Below are positions 16,460 to 24,647 of a stretch of DNA of 64,000 bases, in pieces. Source of the stretch: Shimia_B sp038525525 (GTDB taxonomy: Bacteria; Pseudomonadota; Alphaproteobacteria; Rhodobacterales; Rhodobacteraceae); assembly GCA_038525525.1 (NCBI GenBank), contig JBCBHO010000001.1, positions 744,001-808,000 on the forward strand, given 5' to 3'. The notes below the pieces were generated by a model that saw only the letters and a list, made by a program, of their open reading frames with translations, ran no database searches and was not told where the DNA came from. Each line of letters starts with the position of its first letter. Position 1 is the first letter of the stretch. The translations under genes were made by a program, and so were the position numbers.

Positions 16460-17209
16460 TCAAGCGGCTTCGGGCACCTCGCCTTCCACCATCCCGCGAT
16501 GGAGGGTGCGCGTGCCGTCCACGGCACGGTGGTCGCCCTTGTGGAGCGTGATCCGGTTGTCCCAGAAGAGAAGATCGCCCGCCTGCCAGTGATGCGTGGC
16601 CGCAGGCAGTGCAAGCGCCTCCTCATAAAGGTCGTGGACGAGCGCGGTGACGTCGCGGCCCGCGTCATCCTCGGCTTCCACCATCCGCTCCGGCACGGTG
16701 AGAAAAAAGCCCGCGCGACCGGTCTCGGGCTGGCGGCGCACGAGCGGGTGCCAGGCCTCGGTCTCCGCGCCCTCGGGCACGTCGAGGCCCGAGACGCGGT
16801 GCAGCACCCGGACACCGCGCAGTGCATCCTTGTCGGCATCCGGAAGCCCTCCCCAAAGCGTGCGCGTGTCCACGATGACCGTCCCCCCGCCCGCGCGCGG
16901 CACCTCCGCCACGCGGAGCGCGGTGAAGAGCGGCGGGCGCCGGAAATAGGTGCTGTCGGAATGAAAACGCGAGCGCGGCGGCGTGGCGCGCCCGGCATTG
17001 GTGACGATGTTGAGCGCAGCATGGCCCGGCACCGCCGTCTCGCCATCGGTGAACATGAGCGGGCCGAAGCGCTCGAGAAGCGCGACGAAGGCCGCGTCGT
17101 CGAGCCCGGCACCGCGCACGCAGCAAGCGCCGGATTCCGCCGCCGCGCGGCGGATATCGATCGGGTCGAGTGTCGTCTCGGGAAGGGTCCAGGCGGTGGC
17201 ATCGAACAT
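16460..17209 (-). CDS. TauD/TfdA-like Fe(II)/2-oxoglutarate dioxygenase
   Basis: 249 residues. The facial triad is visible: His and Asp in SRFHSDSTYF and a distal His near TRTLHRGMVEG, with an Arg (TR or HR) available for 2-oxoglutarate. LLFWDNRITLHKGDH also matches the TauD fold. The substrate is unknown; relatives act on taurine, alkyl sulfates, phenoxyacetates or amino acids. It is inserted between phoH and ybeY, which are usually adjacent, and lies 33 bases upstream of ybeY on the same strand, so read-through into ybeY is likely. Confidence 0.85.
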   Translation of the reverse strand: MFDATAWTLPETTLDPIDIRRAAAESGACCVRGAGLDDAAFVALLERFGPLMFTDGETAVPGHAALNIVTNAGRATPPRSRFHSDSTYFRRPPLFTALRVAEVPRAGGGTVIVDTRTLWGGLPDADKDALRGVRVLHRVSGLDVPEGAETEAWHPLVRRQPETGRAGFFLTVPERMVEAEDDAGRDVTALVHDLYEEALALPAATHHWQAGDLLFWDNRITLHKGDHRAVDGTRTLHRGMVEGEVPEAA

Positions 17210-17395
17210 CGGCGGTACTCCTCAATTTCGCTGGGACACCAAGCTAGGTGGGCGGCCCCCTGCGACCAGACCGCGCGGCGAGATGCACAAGTAGGGATGA
17301 GAATTGCGCGCTCAGTGCGCGGATCGTGCGCGACTGCCGCCGCGGGGACATCCGGCGTTTTCTGCATTCAGAGAAACACGGTTTACGCAGCGCGC

Positions 17396-18412
17396 TCAGC
17401 CCGTCGGGTCGTCGGCGTCGTAGGCCTCGATGATCGCCGCCACGAGCGGATGGCGCACCACGTCCTTCGAGCTGAAGTAATTGAAGCTGATCTTCGGGAT
17501 GCCCTTCAGGAGCCTCTCCGCATCGCGCAGGCCGCTCATGACGCCGCGGGGCAGGTCCACCTGGCTCCGGTCCCCGGTGATGACCATCCGCGAGCCCTCG
17601 CCCAAGCGGGTGAGGAACATCTTCATCTGCATCGAGGTGGCGTTCTGCGCCTCGTCGAGCACGACGAAGGCACGCGCCAGCGTGCGGCCGCGCATGAAGG
17701 CCAAGGGCGCGATTTCAATGGTCTTTTCGGCCTTGAGCTTCTCGATCTGCTTGCCGGGCAGGAAGTCATGTAGCGCGTCGTAGAGCGGCTGCATGTAGGG
17801 GTCGACCTTCTCATCCTGCGTGCCCGGCAGGAAGCCCAGCTTCTCGCCGGCCTCCACGGCGGGGCGGCTGAGGATGATCTTGTCCACGTGGCCCTGGATG
17901 AACATGTTCACGCCCACGGCGACGGCGAGGTAGGTCTTGCCCGTGCCCGCCGGGCCGATCCCGAAGGCAAGCTCGTGGTTGAACAGGCTTTTGACGTAGG
18001 CCTTCTGCGCCTCGGTGCGGGGCTCCACGAGCTTCTTGCGGGTCTTGATCTCCACCCGCGCGCCCGGGAGCAGGTCCATCTGGTCTCCGTCACGCGTGCC
18101 GGTGCCCTCGGCGGAATTGCCCATGCGCAGCTCCCGGTCGATATCGGCGGGCTCCACCTCGCGGCCCTGCTCGAGGCGGGCGTAGAGCGCTTCGAGCACC
18201 TCGGCCGCGGCGGTCCGCGTGGCCTCGTCGCCCAGAAGGACGAGCTGGTTTCCGCGCCGCACGATCTGCAACCCGAGCTTGGCTTCGAGCTCCGTGAGGT
18301 TGCGGTCATACTCGCCGCAGAGATCGATCAGAAGGAAATTGTCCGGGAACTCGAGGCGGCTCTCCCCGATCGCATCGGGGTCGATCACCGGGGTGTCGGG
18401 GCTAAAGGCCAA
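17396..18412 (-). CDS. phoH: PhoH-family ATPase
   Basis: 338 residues. P-loop GIGPAGTGKTYLAVA, SRPAVEAGEKLGFLPG, Walker B FVVLDEAQNAT and ITGDRSQVDLP, all characteristic of PhoH/YbeZ. YbeZ works with YbeY in rRNA processing in E. coli; the genes are neighbours here apart from the TauD-like insert. Family length is normal. The 186 bases downstream contain GC-rich inverted repeats but no clear terminator. Confidence 0.95.
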   Translation of the reverse strand: MAFSPDTPVIDPDAIGESRLEFPDNFLLIDLCGEYDRNLTELEAKLGLQIVRRGNQLVLLGDEATRTAAAEVLEALYARLEQGREVEPADIDRELRMGNSAEGTGTRDGDQMDLLPGARVEIKTRKKLVEPRTEAQKAYVKSLFNHELAFGIGPAGTGKTYLAVAVGVNMFIQGHVDKIILSRPAVEAGEKLGFLPGTQDEKVDPYMQPLYDALHDFLPGKQIEKLKAEKTIEIAPLAFMRGRTLARAFVVLDEAQNATSMQMKMFLTRLGEGSRMVITGDRSQVDLPRGVMSGLRDAERLLKGIPKISFNYFSSKDVVRHPLVAAIIEAYDADDPTG

Positions 18413-18509
18413 TCAGATCTCCGCTCATGAATCGGTCATTTCTCCAAAGGTATCTAGCGCAGCGTGCCAACCGAGCGAGCCCGGCGCAAGGCGCGCGGGG
18501 CCCGGAACG

Positions 18510-18538
18510 AAAAACGCCGCACGGTCACCCGCGCGGCG
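18510..18538 (-). terminator. Intrinsic terminator after the lipoprotein gene
   Basis: CGCCGCACGG (18515-18524), loop TCAC, CCGCGCGGCG (18529-18538): ten pairs including one G-U. On the minus strand it is followed by TTTTTCG. It ends the transcript of the gene at 18573-18935 before phoH. Confidence 0.85.
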
Positions 18539-18572
18539 CTCGGCATTCGGGCAGGCGCCCAAGACAGCCAAA

Positions 18573-18935
18573 TCAATTGGCGTTCGCCAGGTCAGGCACG
18601 TTGGTTCCCGCCTTGAAGGGGCCGGTGGCAATGGTCTCGGCACCGTGACCGCCGCAGACAGGCTTGCCATAGGGATCGACGCGCTGGGAGAGATAGCCCT
18701 CCACACCGTCGTCGATGATCCAGTGCTCACAGCCGTTCGGGTCGATCCAGATGCCCGCCACGAGCTGGGTGAGGTCCTTGGCGTCGCGCCCGCGATCCAC
18801 CGTCTTATCGGCCGTGCGCGCGTCGGCGAAGTTGCCCAGGCCGCCAGCGGCGATGAAGCCATCACCCCCGCCCTCGGCACAGGCTGCCAGGAGACCCATG
18901 GCGCCCAGCGCCGCGATTGCTCTCATGCTTTTCAT
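18573..18935 (-). CDS. Lipoprotein with IDPxGCEHW domain
   Basis: 120 residues. Lipoprotein signal peptide with lipobox LLAAC (Cys at about residue 19). Residues 60-92 (GIWIDPNGCEHWIIDDGVEG ... VDPYGKPVC) form a small domain with two conserved Cys that is repeated in the neighbouring OmpA-like protein (TIWIDPDGCEHWVMDDGWEG ... VDRQGRPTC). Probably outer-membrane anchored. The two genes are 18 bases apart and look like a cotranscribed pair that arose by partial duplication. Function unknown. Confidence 0.8.
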   Translation of the reverse strand: MKSMRAIAALGAMGLLAACAEGGGDGFIAAGGLGNFADARTADKTVDRGRDAKDLTQLVAGIWIDPNGCEHWIIDDGVEGYLSQRVDPYGKPVCGGHGAETIATGPFKAGTNVPDLANAN

Positions 18936-18953
18936 ATCCCCAGGTCCTTCTCG

Positions 18954-19541
18954 TTAGCGCAGGCAGATGACTTCGACGCGGCTGTTCTCATGGGAGGACT
19001 TGTGCACCTTGGGGTGTCGCCCGCCATGGCCATCCACGCCCACGATGCGCTGCCCTGCCGATTGCCCGATGGACGCCACCATCTGGGCACGACCGGTCGA
19101 CAGTCTGACGTTTCGCCTGTCGTTGCCGGTGATGTTGGTATGACCGATGATCTTGTAGGCGGCGGAGTCGTCCTTGGCGAAGAAGTCCATGACTTGCTGC
19201 TTGGCTGAGCGCGACATCCAGACACCGTGCGGCTCGAACGCGTTGCCGGGGATCGTGGCGCAGATGGACGACTTCCGGCAGGTGGGCCTGCCCTGGCGGT
19301 CCACCTTCAAAGACATGAAGCCTTCCCAGCCGTCATCCATGACCCAGTGCTCGCATCCATCCGGGTCGATCCAGATGGTGGGGATGTACCGTTCCCCGGT
19401 GACCACGCGCTTCTGATCGTTGTGCACGTGGTCGAAGGGCTCCCCGGTCGTCTGATGCGCGCTCGCGCCACTCGCCCCGAGGGCCACCGCCAACGCGGCG
19501 GCGCCCACTGCCTGTATTACTGCCTTCACCCTGGCCTCCAT
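18954..19541 (-). CDS. Exported OmpA-like protein with IDPxGCEHW domain
   Basis: 195 residues. Signal peptide (cleavage after GASA). Residues about 50-88 repeat the neighbour's Cys-containing domain. The C-terminal half carries an OmpA/peptidoglycan-binding-like pattern: YKIIGHTNITGNDRRNVRLS followed by GRAQMVASIGQSAG and a final strand ENSRVEVICLR. Canonical OmpA domains have GHTDxxG and an Arg that binds diaminopimelate; here Asn replaces the Asp, so peptidoglycan binding is uncertain. It sits between miaB and phoH. Confidence 0.78.
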   Translation of the reverse strand: MEARVKAVIQAVGAAALAVALGASGASAHQTTGEPFDHVHNDQKRVVTGERYIPTIWIDPDGCEHWVMDDGWEGFMSLKVDRQGRPTCRKSSICATIPGNAFEPHGVWMSRSAKQQVMDFFAKDDSAAYKIIGHTNITGNDRRNVRLSTGRAQMVASIGQSAGQRIVGVDGHGGRHPKVHKSSHENSRVEVICLR

Positions 19542-19731
19542 GATCTGCTCGATGACCCAAGGTCTTGGCGCTGTGTTTTTGTGTCTATCGCCAAGACCGC
19601 CACATAATATGGCTTAGACTAACAAATCTGCGATATATTGGAAGCTTTATTCGCTACATCTGGTGCATTCGCCCTTGCGGACGGCACCCAGTTCGGCCAG
19701 CCACCTCACGATTCGCACGGGTCGTCGTGTC

Positions 19732-21039
19732 TCAGGCCACCTCGTGGAGCATCGCGCCAGCCAGCGAATTGCTGCCGCTCTCGAGAATACGGACGCGAGC
19801 GATCTGTCCGATCCGTGCCGCCGGATCAGATACGTGCACGGCATGAAGATAGTCGGACTTGCCCACCATCTGGCCTTCCATTCTCCCTGTCTTTTCAAAG
19901 AGAACGCTGACCTCGCGGCCCACCATGGCGTCCTGCGCGGCGCGCTGCTGCGATGTAAGGAGCGCCTGCAGGCGGTGGAGCCGCTCGGTGGCCACTTCCT
20001 GGTCCACTCCGGTCTTTTCTGCCGCGGGCGTGCCCGGGCGCGCGGAATACTTGAAGGAAAACGCCGAGCCGTATTCGACCGCGCGGACGAGCGCCAAGGT
20101 ATCCTCGAAATCTGCGTCCGTTTCACCTGGAAAGCCCACGATGAAATCGCCGGAGAGCATCAGATCGGGCCGCGCGGCGCGCAAACGCTCGATCAGCCGC
20201 AGGTAGCTTTCGGCGGTGTGCTTGCGGTTCATCGCTTTCAGGATCTTGTCAGAGCCCGACTGCACCGGGAGATGCAGATAGGGCATCAGCTTCTCGCAGG
20301 AGCCGTGCGCTTCGATGAGCGCGTCATCCATGTCATTGGGGTGCGAGGTCGTGAAGCGGATGCGCTCGAGCCCGTCGATCTCCGCCAGCGCCCAGATGAG
20401 GCCCGCCAGGCCACGCTCGTGACCGTGATAGGCATTCACGTTCTGCCCGAGAAGCGTGATCTCCCGCACGCCGCGCTCCACGAGATCGCGCGCTTCGCCC
20501 AGCACACGTTCCGCCGGTCGCGAGACCTCCGCGCCGCGGGTGTAGGGCACCACGCAAAACGCGCAGAACTTGTCGCAGCCCTCCTGCACGGTGAGGAACG
20601 CCGCCGGCGCGCGCTTGGCCTTCGGCCGCCCCTTGAGATGGGCGAACTTGTCTTCCTCGGGAAAATCGGTGTCGAGCGCCTTGGCTCCGTCATGGGTTCG
20701 CGCAACGAGATCTGGCAGCCGGTGATAGGCCTGAGGCCCCACGACCAGATCCACGAGCGGCTGCCGCTTCATGATCTCCTCGCCCTCGGCCTGCGCAACG
20801 CAGCCGGCCACGCCGATCTTTAGGTCGGGCTTCTCGGCCTTGAGACCGCGATACCGGCCCAGCTCCGAATAGACCTTTTCTGCGGCCTTCTCGCGGATAT
20901 GGCAGGTGTTGAGCAGGATCATGTCCGCCTCTTCCGGGCTCGAGACTTCCTCGTACTCCTCGAGCGCCTCGGACATCCGCTCGCTGTCATAGACGTTCAT
21001 CTGACAACCATAGGTCTTGATGAAGAGCTTCTTGGTCAT
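19732..21039 (-). CDS. miaB: tRNA-2-methylthio-N6-dimethylallyladenosine synthase
   Basis: 435 residues. Radical-SAM methylthiotransferase acting on i6A37 of tRNA. N-terminal UPF0004 domain (FIKTYGCQMNVYDSERM, LLNTCHIREKA, GCVAQAEG with three cluster Cys), radical-SAM motif CDKFCAFCVVPYTRG, and a C-terminal TRAM domain. The start MTKKLFIKTYG is fixed by the family; the longer open sequence to 21561 overlaps the divergent gene. miaB-phoH order is conserved. The 190 bases between it and the OmpA-like gene show nothing clear. Confidence 0.96.
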   Translation of the reverse strand: MTKKLFIKTYGCQMNVYDSERMSEALEEYEEVSSPEEADMILLNTCHIREKAAEKVYSELGRYRGLKAEKPDLKIGVAGCVAQAEGEEIMKRQPLVDLVVGPQAYHRLPDLVARTHDGAKALDTDFPEEDKFAHLKGRPKAKRAPAAFLTVQEGCDKFCAFCVVPYTRGAEVSRPAERVLGEARDLVERGVREITLLGQNVNAYHGHERGLAGLIWALAEIDGLERIRFTTSHPNDMDDALIEAHGSCEKLMPYLHLPVQSGSDKILKAMNRKHTAESYLRLIERLRAARPDLMLSGDFIVGFPGETDADFEDTLALVRAVEYGSAFSFKYSARPGTPAAEKTGVDQEVATERLHRLQALLTSQQRAAQDAMVGREVSVLFEKTGRMEGQMVGKSDYLHAVHVSDPAARIGQIARVRILESGSNSLAGAMLHEVA

Positions 21040-21126
21040 GGCCTGCTTCACGTGCTGAGAGAGTGATCTTAGTATGGGTAAGACGGGCGCCTTGCAATGC
21101 AAGGAAAAGCCGGGAAAGACAGGGGC

Positions 21127-21993
21127 ATGAACTACGCAAGCGTCGAAGACTTCCTGCGCAAGGGCAAAGCGCATCTGGCCAAGGGGCCGGTGGCGCTGAT
21201 CTTCGCCGAGGACGCCGTCGCGGTGGAGGAAACGCTCGCCCATCACCTCGCGGCGGGCTTTCGCGAAGTCATCGCCTTCATCGCCGCGGATGTGGACATC
21301 GGGCCCGCGACCCGGAGCGCATCGGTCTGCGTCGCGTGGGATCTCGTGGCCGGCCCCGCGGCGCACGAGATCGTCAATCGATGCATCAGGGCAGCGCCGC
21401 CTTCGGTCTGGTTCTACTACTGCTTCAACGCTGAGTTCCTCTTCTTCCCGTTCTCGGAGACACGGAACGTGGCGGAAATGATTACCTTCACGACGGAAGA
21501 GCGGCGGGACTCCATCCTCACTTTCGTCGTTGATCTCTACGCCGATGATCTGGAACGTCACCCGTCCGGCGTCTCACTCGAAGACGCTATGTTCGATCGG
21601 ACAGGTTACTATGCTCTGGCGCGCACGGATCGCTGGGGCAACCCGATCGACCGGCAGATGGATTTCTTCGGCGGCCTGCGCTGGCGCCTCGAGGAGCATG
21701 TGCCCAAAAAGCGGCGCAGGATCGACCGGGTGGCGCTCTTCAAGGCGCGGTCGGGCCTCAAGGTCTCGGAAGATCACACGTTCAACGATCCCGAATACAA
21801 CACCTATGCCTGCCCCTGGCACCATTCCATGACGGCCGCCATCTGCTCCTTTCGCACCGCCAAGGCGCTCAAGCGCAATCCCGGATCGACCTTCGAGATC
21901 AACAGCTTCCGCTGGCACAACTCGGTCAAATTCGACTGGAAGGCGCGCCAGCTCATGGACCTCGGCCTCATGGAGCCGGGGCAGTGGTTCTGA
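21127..21993 (+). CDS. Conserved protein, glycosyltransferase-2-like
   Basis: 288 residues, cytoplasmic. The first ATG (MNYASVEDFL) has AGGGGC before it. Aromatic-rich core (VWFYYCFNAEFLFFPFSE), then LTFVVDLYADDL, which may be the DxD-like metal site of a GT-A fold, MDFFGGLRWRLEEHVP, and a C terminus NSFRWHNSVKFDWKARQLMDLG. I recall Rhodobacteraceae proteins of this kind being labelled glycosyltransferase family 2, but the catalytic motifs are weak. Divergent from miaB with about 85 bases between starts. Confidence 0.7.
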   Translation: MNYASVEDFLRKGKAHLAKGPVALIFAEDAVAVEETLAHHLAAGFREVIAFIAADVDIGPATRSASVCVAWDLVAGPAAHEIVNRCIRAAPPSVWFYYCFNAEFLFFPFSETRNVAEMITFTTEERRDSILTFVVDLYADDLERHPSGVSLEDAMFDRTGYYALARTDRWGNPIDRQMDFFGGLRWRLEEHVPKKRRRIDRVALFKARSGLKVSEDHTFNDPEYNTYACPWHHSMTAAICSFRTAKALKRNPGSTFEINSFRWHNSVKFDWKARQLMDLGLMEPGQWF

Positions 21994-22155
21994 GGTCGCT
22001 CGGCTCCTTTGGTGGGCCACGTGAGTGCGCTTTTTTAAGACGGTGTGAGAGACAGAGATGTTCGCACAAGCACGCGACAGAGATCACGACGCGCCTTGTA
22101 AATGCGCGCTCAGGTGCACATCATGACTTTTGAATGATCAGATGAGGGGTGACGC

Positions 22156-22581
22156 CTAAGTCCGACGCAGGCGTATCACCACGTCGACCTTGGCGATCTC
22201 TGCGCCTTCTGGCGCTTCCGGCAGCCGTTTGATCTCCAGCTCTTCTGCGGGCGCGTCCGAGAGGGAATTGGTGTCTTCCCAGAAGAAATGCGGGTGGTCG
22301 GACATGTTGGTGTCGAAGTAGCTTTTCGAGCCGTCCACGGTGATCTCGCGCATGAGACCGGCCTCGCAAAACGCGCGGAGTGTGTTGTAGACCGTCGCCA
22401 GCGAAACCTTCTCACCGGCCTTGCGCGACGCATCATAAAGGCTCTCCGCCGTCACGTGCCGGTCGCGTCCGTCACCCACGAGCAACGCCGCCAGCGTGAC
22501 GCGCTGCTTGGTCGGGCGGAGCCCGCCTTCGGTCAGCCACGCGGTCCCGCGTTCGGATGTTGTCTGGCTCGTGATCGTCAT
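22156..22581 (-). CDS. irr: Iron response regulator Irr (Fur family)
   Basis: 141 residues. Fur-type winged helix (GGLRPTKQRVTLAALLV ... VSLATVYNTLRAFCEAGLMREI) followed by a dimer domain with SYFDTNMSDHPHFFWEDTN. The His-Pro-His is in the place of the HHH haem/metal site of rhizobial Irr; no N-terminal haem-regulatory Cys-Pro motif is present, as usual in Rhodobacterales. Irr controls haem and iron genes. It lies divergent from fabA, its common neighbour in this family. I did not find a convincing Irr box in the 167-base gap. Confidence 0.85.
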   Translation of the reverse strand: MTITSQTTSERGTAWLTEGGLRPTKQRVTLAALLVGDGRDRHVTAESLYDASRKAGEKVSLATVYNTLRAFCEAGLMREITVDGSKSYFDTNMSDHPHFFWEDTNSLSDAPAEELEIKRLPEAPEGAEIAKVDVVIRLRRT

Positions 22582-22748
22582 CGCTCGCTCGCTTTCTCAC
22601 GTATATATGCGATTTTGCGAACCATTTTCAAACGGTTTCAAATGTCGCGGCGCGCCGCGGCGGCACGGCAATCGCAGCGGGTCTGCGCCTTGCATGGCCC
22701 GCGCGCCCGATGCTAGGGGGCGCAAAATCATCGAGGCAAGGGTGCAGC

Positions 22749-23258
22749 ATGGCCGATTTCCCAACGACGTTCGACCGCGACGATCTTCTTAAATGCGCGC
22801 GCGGCGAGCTTTTCGGGCCGGGCAATGCGCAATTGCCAGAGCCGCCTATGTTGATGATGGACCGCATCACCGACATTTCCTCCGATGGCGGCGCCCATGG
22901 CAAAGGCCACATCATCGCGGAATTCGATATCACGCCCGACCTCTGGTTCTTCGAGTGTCACTTCCCGGGCAACCCGATCATGCCGGGCTGCCTGGGCCTC
23001 GACGGGCTCTGGCAACTCACCGGCTTCAATCTCGGCTGGCGCGGCTGGCAGGGGCGCGGCTACGCGCTCGGCGTGGGCGAAGTGAAGCTCACCGGCATGG
23101 TCCGCCCGGACCGCAAAATGCTCACCTACAAGATCGATTTCACCAAGGCGATCCAGACCCGCCGCCTCACGATGGGCGTGGCCGACGGGATCGTGGAGGC
23201 CGACGGCGAGCAAATCTACGCCGTCAAGGATATGAAGGTGGCGCTCAGCGAAAGCTGA
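22749..23258 (+). CDS. fabA: 3-hydroxydecanoyl-ACP dehydratase/isomerase
   Basis: 169 residues. Dehydrates 3-hydroxydecanoyl-ACP and isomerises the product to the cis-3 form, the branch point for unsaturated fatty acids. Catalytic His in FFECHFPGNPIMPGC and Asp in LGLDGLWQL. The start MADFPTTFDRDD has AAGGGTG upstream. The usual partner fabB is not adjacent: a three-gene sulfur cassette on the other strand separates them by 2.7 kb. Confidence 0.97.
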   Translation: MADFPTTFDRDDLLKCARGELFGPGNAQLPEPPMLMMDRITDISSDGGAHGKGHIIAEFDITPDLWFFECHFPGNPIMPGCLGLDGLWQLTGFNLGWRGWQGRGYALGVGEVKLTGMVRPDRKMLTYKIDFTKAIQTRRLTMGVADGIVEADGEQIYAVKDMKVALSES

Positions 23259-23334
23259 GCCAACTCCTGCCAATCGCACCATCCGCTGAGCTTGTGTGCC
23301 CCGTCAACTCGCCGTTGGCTTTGACGTCTGCAGC

Positions 23335-23499
23335 CTAATCTGGAAGTGCCGCGCAGTGGGCGCCACCCGCCGCCGCCCCGGATCCCAAGGCGAGCACCGG
23401 CGGCGCCTGATAGGGGTTGAGCTCCGCCGTCGCGAGATCGAAGGCCAGCAGGCCCGCGATGAGCGCCAGCGTGGCGGTCGCCGTCGTCACCCGGGTCAT
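23335..23499 (-). CDS. 54-residue exported or membrane peptide coupled to YeeE
   Basis: A short gene whose ATG overlaps the YeeE stop by four bases (ATGA), strong evidence that it is translated. Residues 1-25 (MTRVTTATATLALIAGLLAF) form a signal peptide or TM anchor; the remainder, ATAELNPYQAPPVLALGSG then AAAGGAHCAALPD, is small, Pro/Gly/Ala-rich and has a single Cys in a GGAHC context. Given the transporter and rhodanese neighbours, a sulfur-relay role for the Cys is conceivable but untested. Confidence 0.7.
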   Translation of the reverse strand: MTRVTTATATLALIAGLLAFDLATAELNPYQAPPVLALGSGAAAGGAHCAALPD

Positions 23500-24623
23500 G
23501 GCGCGCTTCCTTCGAAGAGACGGGCACGCAGCCGCACGCCCCAGACCGACCCGGCAAAAGCCGCCACGAACCAGACCCAGCCGTGCAGGCTTCCCGTGGA
23601 AATCCCGGAGAAAAATGCGCCCACGTTGCACCCGAAGGCGAGCCGGGACGAGTAGCCCAGTAGGAACCCCGCCACAATCGTGGCGACCCACGCACGGGTG
23701 GGCAGCGAAGGCAGCCGGGCGGACAACCCGCCCGCGCGCCAAGCCGCGATGAGGAACGCGCCCCCTATGATCCCGATATTGGTGAGCGAGGTCACATCCG
23801 TGAGCACGCTCTCACCCAAGCGCTCCACGTTGGAGCCCGCCGACCAGAAGCCCGAACCCGACAGGTCCGCCCCGAGCGCCACCGCGCCCTTCGCGGCCCA
23901 AAGTCCGAGGCCATAGACCACGCCCCAGGGCTGGCCAGACACGACGAGGTTCAGGATGGCGAGGCCTGCCACAAGCGCCGAGGCCCAAAGGAGGCGCGTC
24001 GGGATAGAGCGCTTGCCCTTCACGCCCAGCGCCCAAAGGAGTGCGGCGGATACGGCCAGCCCCGTGAGCGTCAGCGCGAGGCCTGACGACCCGGAGAAGA
24101 CCACCGTCTCGAAAGTCCCGAGCCCCGTCCACCAGAAGAGATGATAGGCGCCTGCGAAGCTGCCGAGGGCAAAGAATGGCAGCGCGAGAAGGCCGACGGG
24201 ATTGCCCGATCCGGCATTCACGAGGGTGCCGGAGCCGCAGCCAAGCACCACCTGCATGGCCGCGCCAAAGACGAAGGCGCCCCCAACCATGGCCCAGCCC
24301 ACGGGCGCATGGGCCCCGAGGAGCTCCTCCCCCGCGGTCTCGAGTAAGGGGATGGCCGCGATGGCCACGAGCCCGATCGCGAGGAGTTGCGCGAGCATCC
24401 CGCCTGGCTCCCGCCGCAGGATCATGGCCCGCCAGGGGCCCGCGAAGCCAAAGCGCAGCCCCTCGAGCACCATGCCAAAGCCCAGCCCGAGGGCCAGCAG
24501 AAGCCCGTAACGCGCCCCCGCCAGCACGGCGACGGCGAACACGATGGCAAACGCCGCCCCGAGAAGGGCGGCGCGTTGGGACAGCTTGGGCAGCGCGCGG
24601 GGTTCTACCGTCACATCGCTCAT
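23496..24623 (-). CDS. YeeE/YedE (TsuA-like) sulfur-compound transporter
   Basis: 375 residues with about ten hydrophobic helices. Two half-repeats each carry the YeeE signature with a conserved Cys: VVLGCGSGTLVNAGSGNP and LAFGCNVGAFFSGISTGS. TsuA members pass thiosulfate through a Cys relay. A third Cys expected in some members was not located. It follows the exported rhodanese gene by 24 bases, so the rhodanese, transporter and 54-residue peptide form one operon. Start MSDVTVEPRALP. Confidence 0.9.
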   Translation of the reverse strand: MSDVTVEPRALPKLSQRAALLGAAFAIVFAVAVLAGARYGLLLALGLGFGMVLEGLRFGFAGPWRAMILRREPGGMLAQLLAIGLVAIAAIPLLETAGEELLGAHAPVGWAMVGGAFVFGAAMQVVLGCGSGTLVNAGSGNPVGLLALPFFALGSFAGAYHLFWWTGLGTFETVVFSGSSGLALTLTGLAVSAALLWALGVKGKRSIPTRLLWASALVAGLAILNLVVSGQPWGVVYGLGLWAAKGAVALGADLSGSGFWSAGSNVERLGESVLTDVTSLTNIGIIGGAFLIAAWRAGGLSARLPSLPTRAWVATIVAGFLLGYSSRLAFGCNVGAFFSGISTGSLHGWVWFVAAFAGSVWGVRLRARLFEGSAP

Positions 24624-24647
24624 GCGTGGTTCCTTTCCCGGCTGGCG

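Noticed and set aside
17210..17395. Structured RNA between the TauD-like gene and phoH
   Set aside because: GC-rich inverted bits (GCGCGC runs) are present, but no consistent fold or U-run was found.
15848..17773. A 641-codon plus-strand frame opposite ybeY, the TauD-like gene and phoH
   Set aside because: Shadow of three recognised genes; no ribosome binding site or motif.
22582..22748. Irr or Fur box in the irr-fabA gap
   Set aside because: GAACC...GGTTTC around AT-rich DNA is weakly symmetric and does not match the known TTAGAA-type Irr box.
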